Source: Athripsodes cinereus (Eukaryota > Arthropoda > Insecta > Trichoptera > Leptoceridae). From it: 64,000 nucleotides of DNA. The notes beneath the pieces were generated by a model that ran no database searches, was not told the origin of the DNA, and saw only the letters and a list, made by a program, of their open reading frames with translations. A program made the translations under genes and the position numbers. Shown here piece after piece: positions 41,500-52,259 of this stretch (its first letter is position 1; each line of letters starts with the position of its first letter). The DNA is taken from positions 3,844,001-3,908,000 of the forward strand of contig OX388313.1 of the NCBI GenBank assembly GCA_947579605.1, in the 5' to 3' direction.

Positions 41500-42238
41500 A
41501 AATAATATCAATTTAGTATTTGGCCAATTTTTTAGTCTTGCAAACAAAGTACGTGTTGCCATAAAATAAAAATTAGTTAAGTATTTTAATTTCAATCAAA
41601 AACATAACGATTTTTTATTATTATTATCTTTTCATCTCCTTGACCAACGAAGTTTAAATTTAACCGACAAAAATAATAATAGTTCAAGTTCTAAATTTAA
41701 ATTCGTGTCCGCCACCTGTCATTATTTGTTTGTTTGTACAGAAATATAATGTTTTCTCTATGATTTCAGTTATTTTAATGAATAATATTAAAAAAAAAGT
41801 AGGAACTACATTACATAGTATATGCGACGTAAACAAACTATAAAAATATGTAAGTATCTTGTTTTTCATCTCGGAATGTCCCCAGTTATACAAACATACG
41901 GATATCACATTTAATCAAATTTTATAAATAATTTTAAGATCTGGCAATATTACATACCTACCTGCTTACGAGCTACGTTAAACGTAGTTTTCGAATTTCG
42001 AATCGAACTGCATGAGTGAAGACATCAGGAATATTACTCAAAAGACCTTTTATCTGTATAACCAACAGATTGAAACTCCCTTTAGTAGGAAACAGAAAGG
42101 TGTTCCAATGCTCACGAATCGGCTTAAGCTGGTTTATATTAATTTCTATAATACTTACTTTTTTATTTGTTTATTTTGTACATACACGGCCGTAGTTCTC
42201 AAATAAATATTTGTTATATTGAAAGGACCCTCCACACA
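41500..42238. other. no recognisable feature
   Basis: Short frames at 41684-41908 and 42012-42206 show no domain. Confidence 0.4.
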
Positions 42239-42329
42239 CCCGGATATCTCAGGAGTCAAAGACTCTTATTTATTATAGAATATAATAAATAATTGTTATA
42301 GAAATAATAAACAGTAATCAGATTATTTA

Positions 42330-42585
42330 TGTCAACTGGATGGAGACGGCGCAGAATTGAATGACGCAAAAGAAAATGTAGGAGGCCTTCGTCCAGGAGG
42401 GGACGGTAGTGAGCTGAGAAGAAGAAGAAAAATCAGAATATCTTGGCTTCAGAGCATTCGAGAGTGTACCGGGATTAGAGGTGTAGAGGAGCTATTTCGT
42501 GCTGCCCAGAACAGACAAAATTTCTCTCAGGCGATCGTCAACGTCGGGGGGTCGACAAGACAAGTAAAAAAGAATCAGAATATGA
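42330..42585 (+). mobile_element. LINE 3' end, family L3
   Basis: A 95-codon frame (42357-42644) reads RRRRKIRISWLQSIRECTGI and LFRAAQNRQNFSQAIVNVGG, matching 24235-24425 and 30707-31088. The frame continues past the element's usual stop into flanking DNA. Confidence 0.7.
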
Positions 42586-42589
42586 TCAA

Positions 42590-43395
42590 ATTGTATCACT
42601 CGTCAATGGTAAAGGTTTACCGAAATCGATCGCGATTTAAATAAGCAAGTAACGGATGTGCATTATAGAATACTAAAAAACATCCAAATATCTCGAAACT
42701 GTTACATAGTTAATCCTTTTAAAATAACTGATATCAAAAATAAATCATTAATAGTATTTTTTAACATTCATCTGAAATCGATCAAAATTGCAGATATTAA
42801 ATTATGATCTAATATCACGAAATTAAAATAGACAAGAGAATAACCCTTTAGGTTTAAAAATAACGCTTGTTTCTCTATAATAATATCAATGTATTTTGTA
42901 TGCAATAATTTTTTTTCACGGTAGAAGTCGCTGCTTTGATCTGACACAAGCAGGTACTTAATATCGGGTATATTAATTATAATAATATCAACTGCTGTAC
43001 GGGTATATGTATACCTGTTTATACCTAAATAAATGCGGTTTACCCGTCTTCGTTAAGAGAGAGATAATTTGTCAGGTGAAATGTTGAAGTTGAATGAAAT
43101 GAGGGATGTGTTGAACTTGAATATGTAATATACAAGAATCATCGAATAAATTTGTCGTCTGATATAAAATTCATCTGCTATATTTAATTAAATTTATTTA
43201 TACCATAACAACATCTTCCATAAGTGTAAACTAACAACATGTAGTGAAAATAAAGGTCTAGGTGGCATGAACAATAATGTATGTGTACAGGATGGAAGGC
43301 AAATAATTAATGGCATAAGTAAGAATTATCGTACGAGTATTTTCAAAAAGAGAATAATTTTCTATACCTACTGGTAGAATTGGTAGCATAAATTG
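42590..43395. other. no recognisable feature
   Basis: AT-rich sequence without recognisable features. Confidence 0.4.
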
Positions 43396-43399
43396 AACT

Positions 43400-43570
43400 T
43401 GTAATAAAATTTCCTTTGATTTGCGGACTCTGGAGAGTGTGGAAGTCTTCAAGGCGAGGTTAAAAACCTTATTGTCGAGGAGGTGTTATGTTTCTTGAAT
43501 GGGCCTTTGCGGTGGTTTTTCCACAAAACGGTGCATCTTAAAAAGTTATCTAGCTATTATTATTATTAAA
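43400..43570 (+). mobile_element. LINE 3' end, family L6
   Basis: It encodes LRTLESVEVFKARLKTLLSR and then ATGGGCCTTTGCGGTGG after the stop, with an ATTATTATTATTA tail. This is the 'slesF K.rLKt.L' C-terminus of CR1-like LINEs. The UTR matches, inverted, 22500-22570. Confidence 0.7.
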
Positions 43571-44245
43571 ATTGACATGCACAAGAAGTAAAATTCCATA
43601 GTTTATTTTGAATTTATCGACAAAAAAAGACATTCGCAGTATAATATACTAAGCCATTCATGACAGATAGATAACTTAATATTATATTCATTCACTCGTC
43701 TTATTATCGCTCATAACACGACCTCCAATTAATATTAAATGGTCGATAGTTTGTGTCATTTCACATGTGCACGTGGATGAATCAATCTAATATGAAATGA
43801 AGAGAAGTGAGCTCACTGGAAACCTCATATACCTAACATACAATTCGCCTTGATATATTTGCAAATAAAGAAAGATGACACATTTAAGTGTATGCTAAAA
43901 AATACTTAATAAGAATCAATCGAAAATATAAATGTGAGGATGCATCGATTTTGAGATGATCGTGATATCGATGTAAGATTAACATCGCTAGATAAATAAG
44001 TATAATATTATGAAATAAACCAAAGCTATTCCTATGATATTATGATTTTCCTCTTACCATTCAAGCACTCGCCTACCTACCCATCTACTTAATACGCTAG
44101 AATGCAACGTTTTGACATATTACAAGATTTTATACATTTCTCTCTCATTTCAGCGCATTCACGTTTAATGTGGTGTGCGCATTATTAGCAGAGCTGCAAA
44201 CAGTTAATCAAAAGTTTAACACAATTAATCATTAACTCGTTATTT
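43570..44245. other. no recognisable feature
   Basis: CTCATAACACGACCTCC at 43710 may be a scrap of the ALEV-type LINE tail. Nothing else was recognised. Confidence 0.35.
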
Positions 44246-44247
44246 CA

Positions 44248-44287
44248 TGCCATCACGGCATTTCCCACTTGTGGGGTAGCCAGCTAA
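44248..44287 (-). repeat. Rep-A repeat, 3' tail
   Basis: TGCCATCACGGCATTTCCCA and CTTGTGGGGTAGCCAGCTAA are the reversed last 40 bp. Confidence 0.6.
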
Positions 44288-44289
44288 GA

Positions 44290-44640
44290 GGTAAACTTTT
44301 TGAATAAACCTGAACTAATTATCCATGGTGCACATGTGAGACAAAAGCTTAATATGAGGAACATATCCTTTGGAAATGTCCTTTGATGATGGGTGCAAAT
44401 AAGGAAATGATTTTGGGTATGACTGTTGACACTCCTTGACCCCTCTGGTTTGGGGAGGTATTTTTAAATGCCACGAACGATGCATTCTTTAAGGTATTCG
44501 TGGACGTATGAGTCTGAAGATGGGATCTGCTTCGTCAACCGGATCTACTGCCCACTGACGTCATAGAGTCGGAGATGACAATAGTGGCTTAATGGTACTG
44601 ATAGACTGGAGAGAGTTTACAAAAAAAGATATTGTCACCC
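44290..44640. other. no recognisable feature
   Basis: A slightly GC-richer stretch at 44430-44580 has no domain or repeat partner. Confidence 0.35.
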
Positions 44641-44774
44641 GAACGAATAAATAGGAGTCCTTGGACTCCTGAAATATCCGAGAAAATAGATTATTTCAAT
44701 ATTGTGGCGTAGGCAGCGAACCAAATGCACCAACAATGGATTTGTTCTTAAGACAAAAGAAGTTGATACACACA

Positions 44775-44890
44775 GGATGATTGGCATACCTCATCGCTAA
44801 ACTGTAGATGTTAAATGCTACTACAACTATACTACAAATGGGGTAACCAGAGAATCAATTCTATGCTAGGTGCTCCATGGAAGAACTTAA
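44775..44890 (-). repeat. Rep-A repeat, diverged fragments
   Basis: CAGGATGATTGGCATACCTC, ATCGCTAAACTGTAGATGTT and CTAGGTGCTCCATGGAAG match reversed Rep-A blocks, with a CTACAAATGGGGTAACCAG piece of the tail between them. Confidence 0.45.
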
Positions 44891-45289
44891 GAGTTACATA
44901 CCAATTTAACGATAGTTAACTCTTTCTTTAATCAGTTTAAAGTTAATAACCAAACTCTGATTATTACTAGTGTATATAACTGTCAGAATACAGTAATATG
45001 CAAATTATTATTGTATCATTTCTGAAACTTGCATTTCTGGGAATCTTGAATAATAATTATTAAGAGCAGAGTTTATTGAAATATTATCTTATTTCATTAT
45101 ACCTAATAGTTCGATGATGGATGAATTGGTTTGACATTCTTCGAACACTAGTCTTAAGATGTTAATATACCTATACAGAAATCAATGAACGTGCGAATAA
45201 TACAGAAATTAAACCGAAAAATTCACAAGGAAATCAAAATATTTGACATATATTATAGCGTAGATACATATTACAAACAAATGAACAAT

Positions 45290-45475
45290 TGACACAGATT
45301 GAGCTAGTCCCAAATAAATACATGAATCTATGCACTAAACACATGTACATGTAACACCCAGACGCCGGAAAATTTGATAAAGGTAATTTTTCATTTTGCC
45401 CTAGCAGGGAATGGAGTCTGGAACCTCGTGACTTAAAGACAAGAGTGTTACCTCTGCACCACACATAAAAAAGAA
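45290..45475 (-). mobile_element. tRNA-derived SINE, family T2, decayed
   Basis: GAGCTAGTCCCAAATAAATA, ACATGTACATGTAACACCCA, TTTCATTTTGCCCTAGCAGG and CTCGTGACTTAAAGACAAGA follow 39008-39245. The B-box is mutated (GACTCCATTCC). Confidence 0.75.
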
Positions 45476-45479
45476 AGTC

Positions 45480-46460
45480 ACATAGACGGTCATATTTTTT
45501 ATGTTTATAATATGATATTATGTAAACGAGCGATTTCTCTTAAGAAGTATTTATTGATTTATGACAATTTATTTACAAAAATAATTGTACGGATAATATG
45601 AAACCAAAAATGGGTTTTCTTTTGAAAAAAAATAATAAAATACATCTGTTTTCATCATGTTTTTCATTTTTGATCATTTTCACTTTCTACATATTTTGTT
45701 ATACGACTGATAAAAAAGTAATATGTGATGGTTGCTTTAGCTTGTGTTATTCAATATGTTATTTATAATTTGATTCCTAGATAATTCCGATCACTAGTAA
45801 ACCAATAGATGGTCTTTGAAAAAAACAATACAAGCTTAGATATTTCCTGAGTAGGTTATGCCGGGCTTAATATTAATTGATAATTATGTGTAAATCTCAA
45901 AATCAAAGAACACCTCAAGTCAACAGTTTATTTTTCAATATTTGAGAGCTTACTGCATTTTCAGTAATTTCATAATCAGAGAATTTTCAGAACTAATCAA
46001 TTAAATTAGATGAGAATTTGACTTGCAAATAATCAATCAAATTGCTATCAGATATTCTGTCTAATGCATGTTCTTGCTTTTCCAAGCATGCTTCTCTTTA
46101 ACATTCCATCACCTTAACTATACCTCCTCCAACAGAGAGATAGATTGTTAAGAACACCTGGAAGTAGTCCATCAATCTAATAACGTTTTAGTAATATGTT
46201 GTTTTCTACTGAAGACTCATTATCACGATTTCTGCTCTATTTCAAATCCTACTGTTCATAAGGTTCCATCAATCGAGGCGACCCTCTTGAGAAATTCCTA
46301 TTGTTCCTATGATCACAATACTAGAACGTTAGGAATGGCATGAAAACAGGTGATTCAAACTTTGAACCGAGGAGTTACGTTCACAACAGGAGGAAAGGAA
46401 AAAAGAGAATAAAAACTCGTTCTTTTTTTTAAATTTTGATTTTTTCATACTTGCAAGCAG
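45480..46460. other. no recognisable feature
   Basis: AT-rich flank of the mariner copy, without features I can support. Confidence 0.4.
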
Positions 46461-46463
46461 AAA

Positions 46464-47764
46464 TACGAGGGCGGATTGATAAGTCCGGTAAAAATGTAAC
46501 AAAGAGTTACTTTTTTCGAATGGATGATATTTATTTTTCAACTTTATCTTCTTTTAGAGCTATGCACTTAGTTAGACGATGCTGGAGGTTTTGGGTCCCC
46601 TCTTTGTAGTTATCTTTTCCAAGGCCCTGAAAATACGCCAAAATTTCGGAGATAACCTCCAAATCAGTTCCAAATCTTCGTCCCTCAAGCCATTTTTTCA
46701 TGTTTGGTAAAAGGAAAGAATCACTGGAAACCAGGTCAGGAAAAAAAAGTGGATGGGGATGCATTTTATAGCGTGACTCCACCAGCTTGGCCGTTGGAAT
46801 GGCGGAAGAATGAGCAGAAGCATTATCGTGGTGAAACAGAATTTTCTTCTTGGCAAGATGATGCCGTTTTGCTTTGATTTCTTGATTCAACTGGATCGAA
46901 AGTGTAGCGTTATACTCTCTATTAATATTATTTCCCCTTTTAAGAGGAAATGAATTAAGACTGTACCTTGTGCGTCCCAGAAAACCTTAACCATAGCTTT
47001 GCCTGCTGATGGAACCACCTTGACCTTCTTCGGAGCACTTCCACCGGCTTCCACCCACTGCTTGGTTATTATTTTGTCTCTGGTGTGTAAATTTGAATCC
47101 TTGATTTATCTACAGTGATGAAACGGTGTAAAAACTCATCTGAATTTCGTTCAAACAGCCGAAAATGTGCCTGGGAAAGTGTCATTCATTCACGATTTTG
47201 GTCAATTTTCAACAATCGCGGCAGCAATTTGGCTAAAAACATTTTAAATACCCAAATTTACATGAAATGTTATGAAAACTCGTTCATATGAGATGTTTAA
47301 AGTGTTGGCTACCCTTTTCAACTTCATTCATCGATCTACCAAAACAATATCGTGGCTTTTCATGAGCATTTTTGGAGTGGTTACCTCAATTGGACGTCCT
47401 AATCAAAAGCGTCTTCCGTGCTCGTTCTACCACAACGGAATTCAGTAAACCACTTGTAAATTGTCTTAAATGACGGAGAAGATTCACCATAATAGTTATC
47501 AAGACTTTTCTTTGCGTCCGTGATAGTTTTTTTGCGTAAAAAGTAGTGTTTTATCAACACTCTAAATTCACTTTTTTCCATTTTAACAGCAAAAGAACGA
47601 CTTGTCCGGTCAAAACAACTGAAAAAATAATTCCAAATTCAAATTTCAGTATGAAATTTCGTGTATGTTCCTTCAAAGCATGTACCTGTCCAAACATGTT
47701 ATTACTTTTATGCTAGTATCACTGCTTCATCCATTTTTACCCGACTTATCAATCTGCCTAAGTA
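46464..47764 (-). mobile_element. mariner transposon, full span with both terminal repeats
   Basis: The left end is TACGAGGGCGGATTGATAAG; the right end (47733-47764) is its inverted partner with about five mismatches, including CGACTTATCAATC. TA marks both borders (46464-46465, 47763-47764). The length of about 1.3 kb is normal for mariner. Transposase remnants fill the minus strand. Confidence 0.88.
46531..47581 (-). pseudogene. mariner transposase, multiply disrupted
   Basis: It would have cut and pasted the mariner element. The N-terminus (47399-47581) has MEKSEFRVLIKHYFLRKKT and YKWFTEFRCGRTS, the mariner helix-turn-helix region. The C-terminal third (46531-46890) has HLAKKKILFHHDNASAHSS (second catalytic Asp) and FPDLVSSDSFLLPNMKKWL (third Asp region). 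The middle is broken by several frameshifts and stops; the first catalytic motif survives only as TVDKSRI, having lost its usual ETW. It ends KEDKVEK-stop as expected. It cannot make a working protein. Confidence 0.9.
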
Positions 47765-47922
47765 TAATAAAAACTATGATTTTCATTATAAATATGTTGA
47801 TAGGTACAGTGAAAGATGAAATGACTGATACTCACTATGATACAAAAATCTACGTATTTACTCACGAATGAAAAATAATTTGAGTCAAATCCTACTTCTT
47901 ACACCATGCTTTAATTTCACCA

Positions 47923-48405
47923 TAGAGTCCCCGGTAAAGAATAGAGATCCCTCTTTTTTCGTTTTTTAGGTAAGTTTTCTATTATTCCGTAAAAAGCAGA
48001 TGTTTTTAATACATACTTTATAAAACATAGCCGTAGAGTACCCGGCAAGAATTAGTTAGAGTATCCTTTAAAAGGCACGTGTTAGAAAAATAAAGACATT
48101 TTACATGTTTAATTCAGCAATGAGGGTTGCCAGTTGCCACCCACCATGAATGTCTTATTTTTTTTGGCACTGAGAGAACAGCTTTCATGTAAGTATAATA
48201 TATTACATGCAGCCGATCTGCTGGCTATCCTACAAGTGGGATATGCCGTCATGGTAAAACATCTTCAATTCAGCCACGAGGTGCGCCACCTAACCTGAAT
48301 GTCTTCATAAGCTTATGATGGTACAAAGCAGACGATTAGCATGTTTTTTACATGCAGTTAATCCGCTGGCTACACTACTTATGAGAAAAACTATGATAGT
48401 ATGGA
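47923..48405 (+). repeat. cluster of three Rep-A copies in tandem
   Basis: A 5' fragment (47923-48015: GAGTCCCCGGTAAAGAATAG), a nearly complete copy (48030-48258: GTAGAGTACCCGGCAAGAAT to GATATGCCGTCATGGTA) and a 3' half (48260-48405: TTCAATTCAGCCACGAGGTG to GATAGTATGGATGG) lie head to tail. They are diverged from one another, so separate insertions are as likely as a tandem duplication. Confidence 0.7.
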
Positions 48406-48807
48406 TGGGAGAACAGATCTATTCATAAGTAACAAAATTGCTTCTTTCGTGGACGGTAATTAAATTTCAATCTGCATCGATTATTTTCTCCATAATTTTA
48501 CTTTCTGACAGAATGCGGTATTCATTTTACAGGCAGAATACGTTAGAACGAAACGCATTTTATTATTTCATTTTTTTATTTATTCATTAATTTGTTTGTT
48601 TGTTTGCTTTGGACGTAACACGTTACTCATTCCAACATGACAGATGGAAAATTGAATATCAAATGAGAGGATGAAATGCGTGAGTCGCTGGAATAACGTA
48701 ACCCAAGAAAAACAAGAAAAATTGGCATTTAAAAATATGTTCTTGGAGAATAAACTATATTGCAAAAATGATAGTCCAAAGACAATCATTATTCAAAGAA
48801 TTTTTCA

Positions 48808-48958
48808 TACATACATACCATCACGCCGCTTTCCTCACGGGGTAGGCAGAAAGGATCGAGCGTCACTTTCTTCTATACTTGTATACATATTTCGCTTCCG
48901 TCACTGTCATACAATTCCTCATGCATGCTCTCCTCTTCAATGTGCTTAACACGTGACT
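48808..48958 (-). mobile_element. LINE-A 3' end
   Basis: ACCATCACGCCGCTTTCCTC, ACGGGGTAGGCAGAAAGGAT, TCACTGTCATACAATTCCTC and GTGCTTAACACGTGACTG are reversed LINE-A tail and last codons. Confidence 0.65.
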
Positions 48959-48959
48959 G

Positions 48960-49085
48960 TACGCAGTGAAATGGAGTTAAACTTTCACCTCATATTATCG
49001 CCTGCGTAAAATCATATGACCTTTCATTCATGAAATGCATGTTGCACATGCATTTCGGATGAAATTCAGGTCATACAAGCATTCA
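48960..49085 (+). repeat. two-copy dispersed repeat (with 1583-1715)
   Basis: GTGAAATGGAGTTAAACTTT, GCGTAAAATCATATGACC and GAAATGCATGTTGCACATGC match the copy at 1583. It lies between a LINE-A end and a hAT-like MITE. Confidence 0.6.
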
Positions 49086-49092
49086 TATATAT

Positions 49093-49442
49093 CAGTGGTT
49101 CTTAACCTATTTGGGGGTACCGAACCCCACCAGTTACATATGCATTCACCGAACCCCTCCTAATTTGAAAAATAAAATAAGATTTTTACAAATTCAAAAC
49201 ATGGTATATATTTATAATATAGGTATACAAAATGAAAAAAAAATAAAAAACAAAGATCTAAACATAATGGTTAAATCAAAACGTGAAACATATTGTGATG
49301 GCGGTTTGAAGGAATTATCGGGGTATTTTTTTCTTTTTCCAACTCGCAAAACTATCTTGCCTTTAAAATGATTTTCACCGAACCCCCAAGACTGACTCAC
49401 CGAACCCCTGGGGTTCGATCGAACCCAGATTAAGAACCACTG
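49093..49442. mobile_element. hAT-like MITE with 8-bp duplication
   Basis: ATATATAT flanks it (49085-49092, 49443-49450), though the sequence is low complexity. The ends are CAGTGGTTCTTAACCT and, from the right, CAGTGGTTCTTAATCT. CCGAACCCC recurs in several places inside (49117, 49149, 49378, 49400), and GGGGTTCGATCGAACCC near the right end is palindromic. CAG ends and an 8-bp duplication are hAT traits. Confidence 0.85.
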
Positions 49443-49507
49443 ATATATATATTCGTTTCTTATGTATGTAGGTATGTTTCTTTGATATTAATTTTATTAC
49501 CGGGTTA

Positions 49508-49645
49508 GTAGGAAGACATCGTATTCCAGCGATAAACTCACCCTCTGTACATTGAATTGTATATAACTGTTTTTTTTCATGATACTTTGTATTGATTTAA
49601 AATATTGTTACCAATGTACAGTGAAGAATAAAATAAATAAATTGT
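49508..49645 (+). mobile_element. LINE 3' UTR fragment, family R
   Basis: GTAGGAAGACATCGTATTCC, GCGATAAACTCACCCTCTGT, ACCAATGTACAGTGAAGAAT and a final AAATAAATAAA tail. Confidence 0.65.
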
Positions 49646-49649
49646 GGTA

Positions 49650-50335
49650 TTAATATATTTTTATTCCAAACATTCATCATTATAATAGAAAAGATACTAT
49701 AAAAAATATGTATTATTACTTCAAATACAATAATACACGTAATAATTTATTCCGCAACAGATAATTAATGCTGAAAAGACTTTCGCATTAGTCAAATCTA
49801 AATAATATTAATACAAGATAGGTAGTATCCATTCCTGAAATTTGTCTTTCATGTAGCAAAACAAAAAACAAACGAGTAATAATAAAAGAAAACCGCTGTC
49901 GTTTCCACCACAACTAGGTATTACTACTACTACTAGTACTAAAACAGATCTTCTTCTGTCTAAAAAACAAAATAATCTCGCATTAATAATAATAATAAAA
50001 GTATGTGGGAGAAGTGACAGTTCTAAATTTAAAATATTTTCATATGCTCTTGAGGTATAAATCAAAAAGGTCTATCTTCACTTTTTTATATAAAATATTT
50101 TTTTCCTATTTTTTTTAAATGATAGAATGTTTTCATTTCACATACTTCCCCTATTTTAATAAAAAATATTATATAATAATTATCATAGATTGAGATACTA
50201 GATTTAGCATTCATTTAATTATTTTTTTGAAAAGTAGAACTAATAGAAATTGTTACTATTTTATCGATAACTTTTCTTCCACAAAACACGAGCTATTCTT
50301 GATTTAAAGACAACGAAACATGGAAGTGGTGCGAA
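49650..50335. other. no recognisable feature
   Basis: AT-rich with short ATTACTACTACTACTAG (49920) and AATAATAATAATAA runs. No domain was seen. Confidence 0.4.
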
Positions 50336-50339
50336 TGGA

Positions 50340-50460
50340 TGATGATGAATGACAAAGAGGACTATATATAGTTATCCAAAAGAGGGGGTGTGAGAAAGCG
50401 TGGACGTCCGTAATCTAAAATGAATCCAAATTGATCACGTGAATCAAATTCTCAAAGATG
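50340..50460 (+). mobile_element. LINE-A scrap upstream of a younger copy
   Basis: GGGGGTGTGAGAAAGCGTGG and GATCACGTGAATCAAATTCT are the RKRGRP and DHVDQI coding blocks of LINE-A, here out of frame. The order repeats again in 50500-50920, so this is a separate older insertion. Confidence 0.6.
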
Positions 50461-50461
50461 G

Positions 50462-50925
50462 GTGCGAGTTGAGTATAGTAAGAGAAATTGTATAAATTTA
50501 GAGGTCGCGAAAGAAGCGATGAGAAGAATGGTTGGTAAAACGTTGCGAGATAGAGTGAAGAATGAGGATATCAGGAGAATGAGCGGATGTGAGAGGAGTG
50601 TTGTGGACAGAATGCGTGTAAACAAGTTGAGATGGTTTGGACATGTTGAGCGAATGCAAGATGAAAGGATGACCAAGAGTATGTATTTATCTGAAAGAAA
50701 GGGTCGCGGACGTCCAAGAACCACGTGGCTTGATCACGTGGACCAAATTCTTAAGGACGGACGCGTGCTGAGTAAGAGAAATCGGCGTGCATGTATGAGA
50801 AACTGGATGAATGTAGAGGAGGCGAAAGAGGTATGTAAGGATAGATCTATATGGCGTTCCGTTCTCTCTGCCTACCCCTCCTGGGACGTGGCGTGAGGGT
50901 ATAGTATAGTATAGTAAGAAGCGTG
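50462..50925 (+). mobile_element. LINE-A 3' coding end, best-preserved frame
   Basis: A 144-codon frame (50462-50896) reads MRRMVGKTLRDRVKNEDIRR, RMRVNKLRWFGHVERMQD, RKGRGRPRTTWLDHVDQILK, SKRNRRACMRNWMNVEEAKE and WRSVLSAYPSWDVA-stop. It is the C-terminal domain after the reverse transcriptase of a non-LTR element, with no catalytic core left. The first 17 codons lie in a neighbouring scrap. After the stop it ends GAGGGTATAGTATAGTATAG, a pentamer tail. The open frame argues for a recent insertion. Confidence 0.8.
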
Positions 50926-51003
50926 TGGGAATTAAACTGTGTAGCGTTCCATTTTCTTTGCTTAACCCACTTAGGAAACAGAGTGAAGGTATAATATAAT
51001 TTA
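50926..51003 (+). mobile_element. LINE-A tail scrap
   Basis: GTAGCGTTCCATTTTCTTTG, then AGAGTGAAGGTATAATATAA. It is a second, older LINE-A 3' end abutting the better copy. Confidence 0.55.
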
Positions 51004-51104
51004 GCAGTTAAATTTGTGACAGATTAAAGCAGTTAGATAGAAAAAATGTGGCAGTACAAATAAGAAAAAAAACATTTTATCATAATAGTTATTCAAGATG
51101 ATCA

Positions 51105-51215
51105 ACAATCTGATGTTAAGAGTATCCGATGATGCCTAGAGAATTCCTGGGTTCGAATTTTGCAATACCAATGTTTTACACTTTAACGTCATAAGCACAT
51201 GGATGACTGTGACAA
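51105..51215 (+). mobile_element. possible tRNA-like SINE, family T3
   Basis: ATGTTAAGAGTATCCGATGA, then CCTGGGTTCGAATTTTGCAA (B-box-like GGTTCGAATTT) and ACCAATGTTTTACACTTTAA. It resembles 38350-38470 at low identity. Confidence 0.45.
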
Positions 51216-51520
51216 ATTAATGGGCGTGTTCGTAAGAAATTTAAGAAATATGTAAAAATGTTTTATGGCCTTTTGAGGTATTACTCCCTTGATGATGAGT
51301 TATTTACACACAGTCATTTATATAACTCATACAATATCTTGATATTACAATGTGCACTAGTTTTATCACGTGGTAACTTATTTGACATATTATAGGTACA
51401 TCTAAATATATATGTATATATAGTTACACATTCTAATTATTAATTTTAAAAATAGAACGAGGGACGATTTTTTATTTAGTCAAGAGATATAAATAATTAT
51501 TCATTTGATTGTCAGCTGTA

Positions 51521-51784
51521 CACTGAGAAAAATACTAACGAAATTTCACAACGAATCATTGGTACGTACTATCAGATTAGGACCAGAGATCGTACAAACG
51601 ATTCACTAGTATACGAATCTATAATATTAACTCTTCGCAAACAAGTTGTTGGTAAATTTACCAATGATTTGTTTGCGAAGAGTTAATATTATAGATTAAT
51701 TATACCAATGAATCGTTTGTACGATCTCTGGTCCTAATCTGATAGTACCGTACCAATGATTCGTTTTGAGTATTTTTCTCAGTG
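51521..51784. mobile_element. palindromic TA MITE, family M2, complete
   Basis: TA at 51519-51520 and 51785-51786. The ends CACTGAGAAAAATACTAACG and, from the right, CACTGAGAAAAATACTCAAA are inverted. Almost the whole 264 bp folds back on itself, with TTGGTAAATTTACCAA at the centre. TA duplications and this size fit a Tc1/mariner-dependent MITE. Confidence 0.88.
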
Positions 51785-51861
51785 TAGGAATAACGAGATA
51801 TCTTGTTTGACTCGACAACATTGCTGGGCGCCATTTATTTTTATTTTCTTATATTCTCATT

Positions 51862-51892
51862 GAAACCATCACGCCGTCTCCCTCGTGGAGTA
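51862..51892 (-). mobile_element. LINE-A tail scrap
   Basis: ACCATCACGCCGTCTCCCTC and GTGGAGTAC match the reversed LINE-A tail. Confidence 0.45.
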
Positions 51893-52064
51893 CAATTAAT
51901 AAATACAAAACATTAAAAAAACAATGAATACGAAACATTCTTCTTTTTGATCAACTACCTATTTTTGTTGAACAATTCAAGAAAAATCCAGATAGTTCCT
52001 TCGTCTTTCTCATATCACAGAAATTGCAAGTATTTCAAGAGGTTTTTAGCGTATATCCATAATA

Positions 52065-52255
52065 AGGGAGTTCGTCGGTAGCCTGGAGGTAGAGTCTCGG
52101 CGTTGAGAACGTGCGGTCCGTGGTTCGATACCAGGTGCCGGCAAACTCCCCTTTCACGACACAAGCTTTAAGTAGCTTACTGTGAAAGGTGTATAAGGTT
52201 GTATTTGGATTTATAACAAAACCCAGATATATCTTTTTAAAAAATAAATAAAAAA
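52065..52255 (+). mobile_element. tRNA-derived SINE, family T1, best full-length copy
   Basis: GTCGGTAGCCTGGAGGTAGA (A-box region), TCCGTGGTTCGATACCAGGT (B-box), GCCGGCAAACTCCCCTTTCA, CTTACTGTGAAAGGTGTATA, AGGTTGTATTTGGATTTATA and ACAAAACCCAGATATATC with an AAAAAATAAATAAAAAAAA tail. It is about 190 bp and defines the family. Confidence 0.88.
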
Positions 52256-52259
52256 AACT

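Noticed and set aside
52065..52140. tRNA gene on the plus strand
   Set aside because: Same reasoning: five copies share a long non-tRNA body and an A-rich tail.
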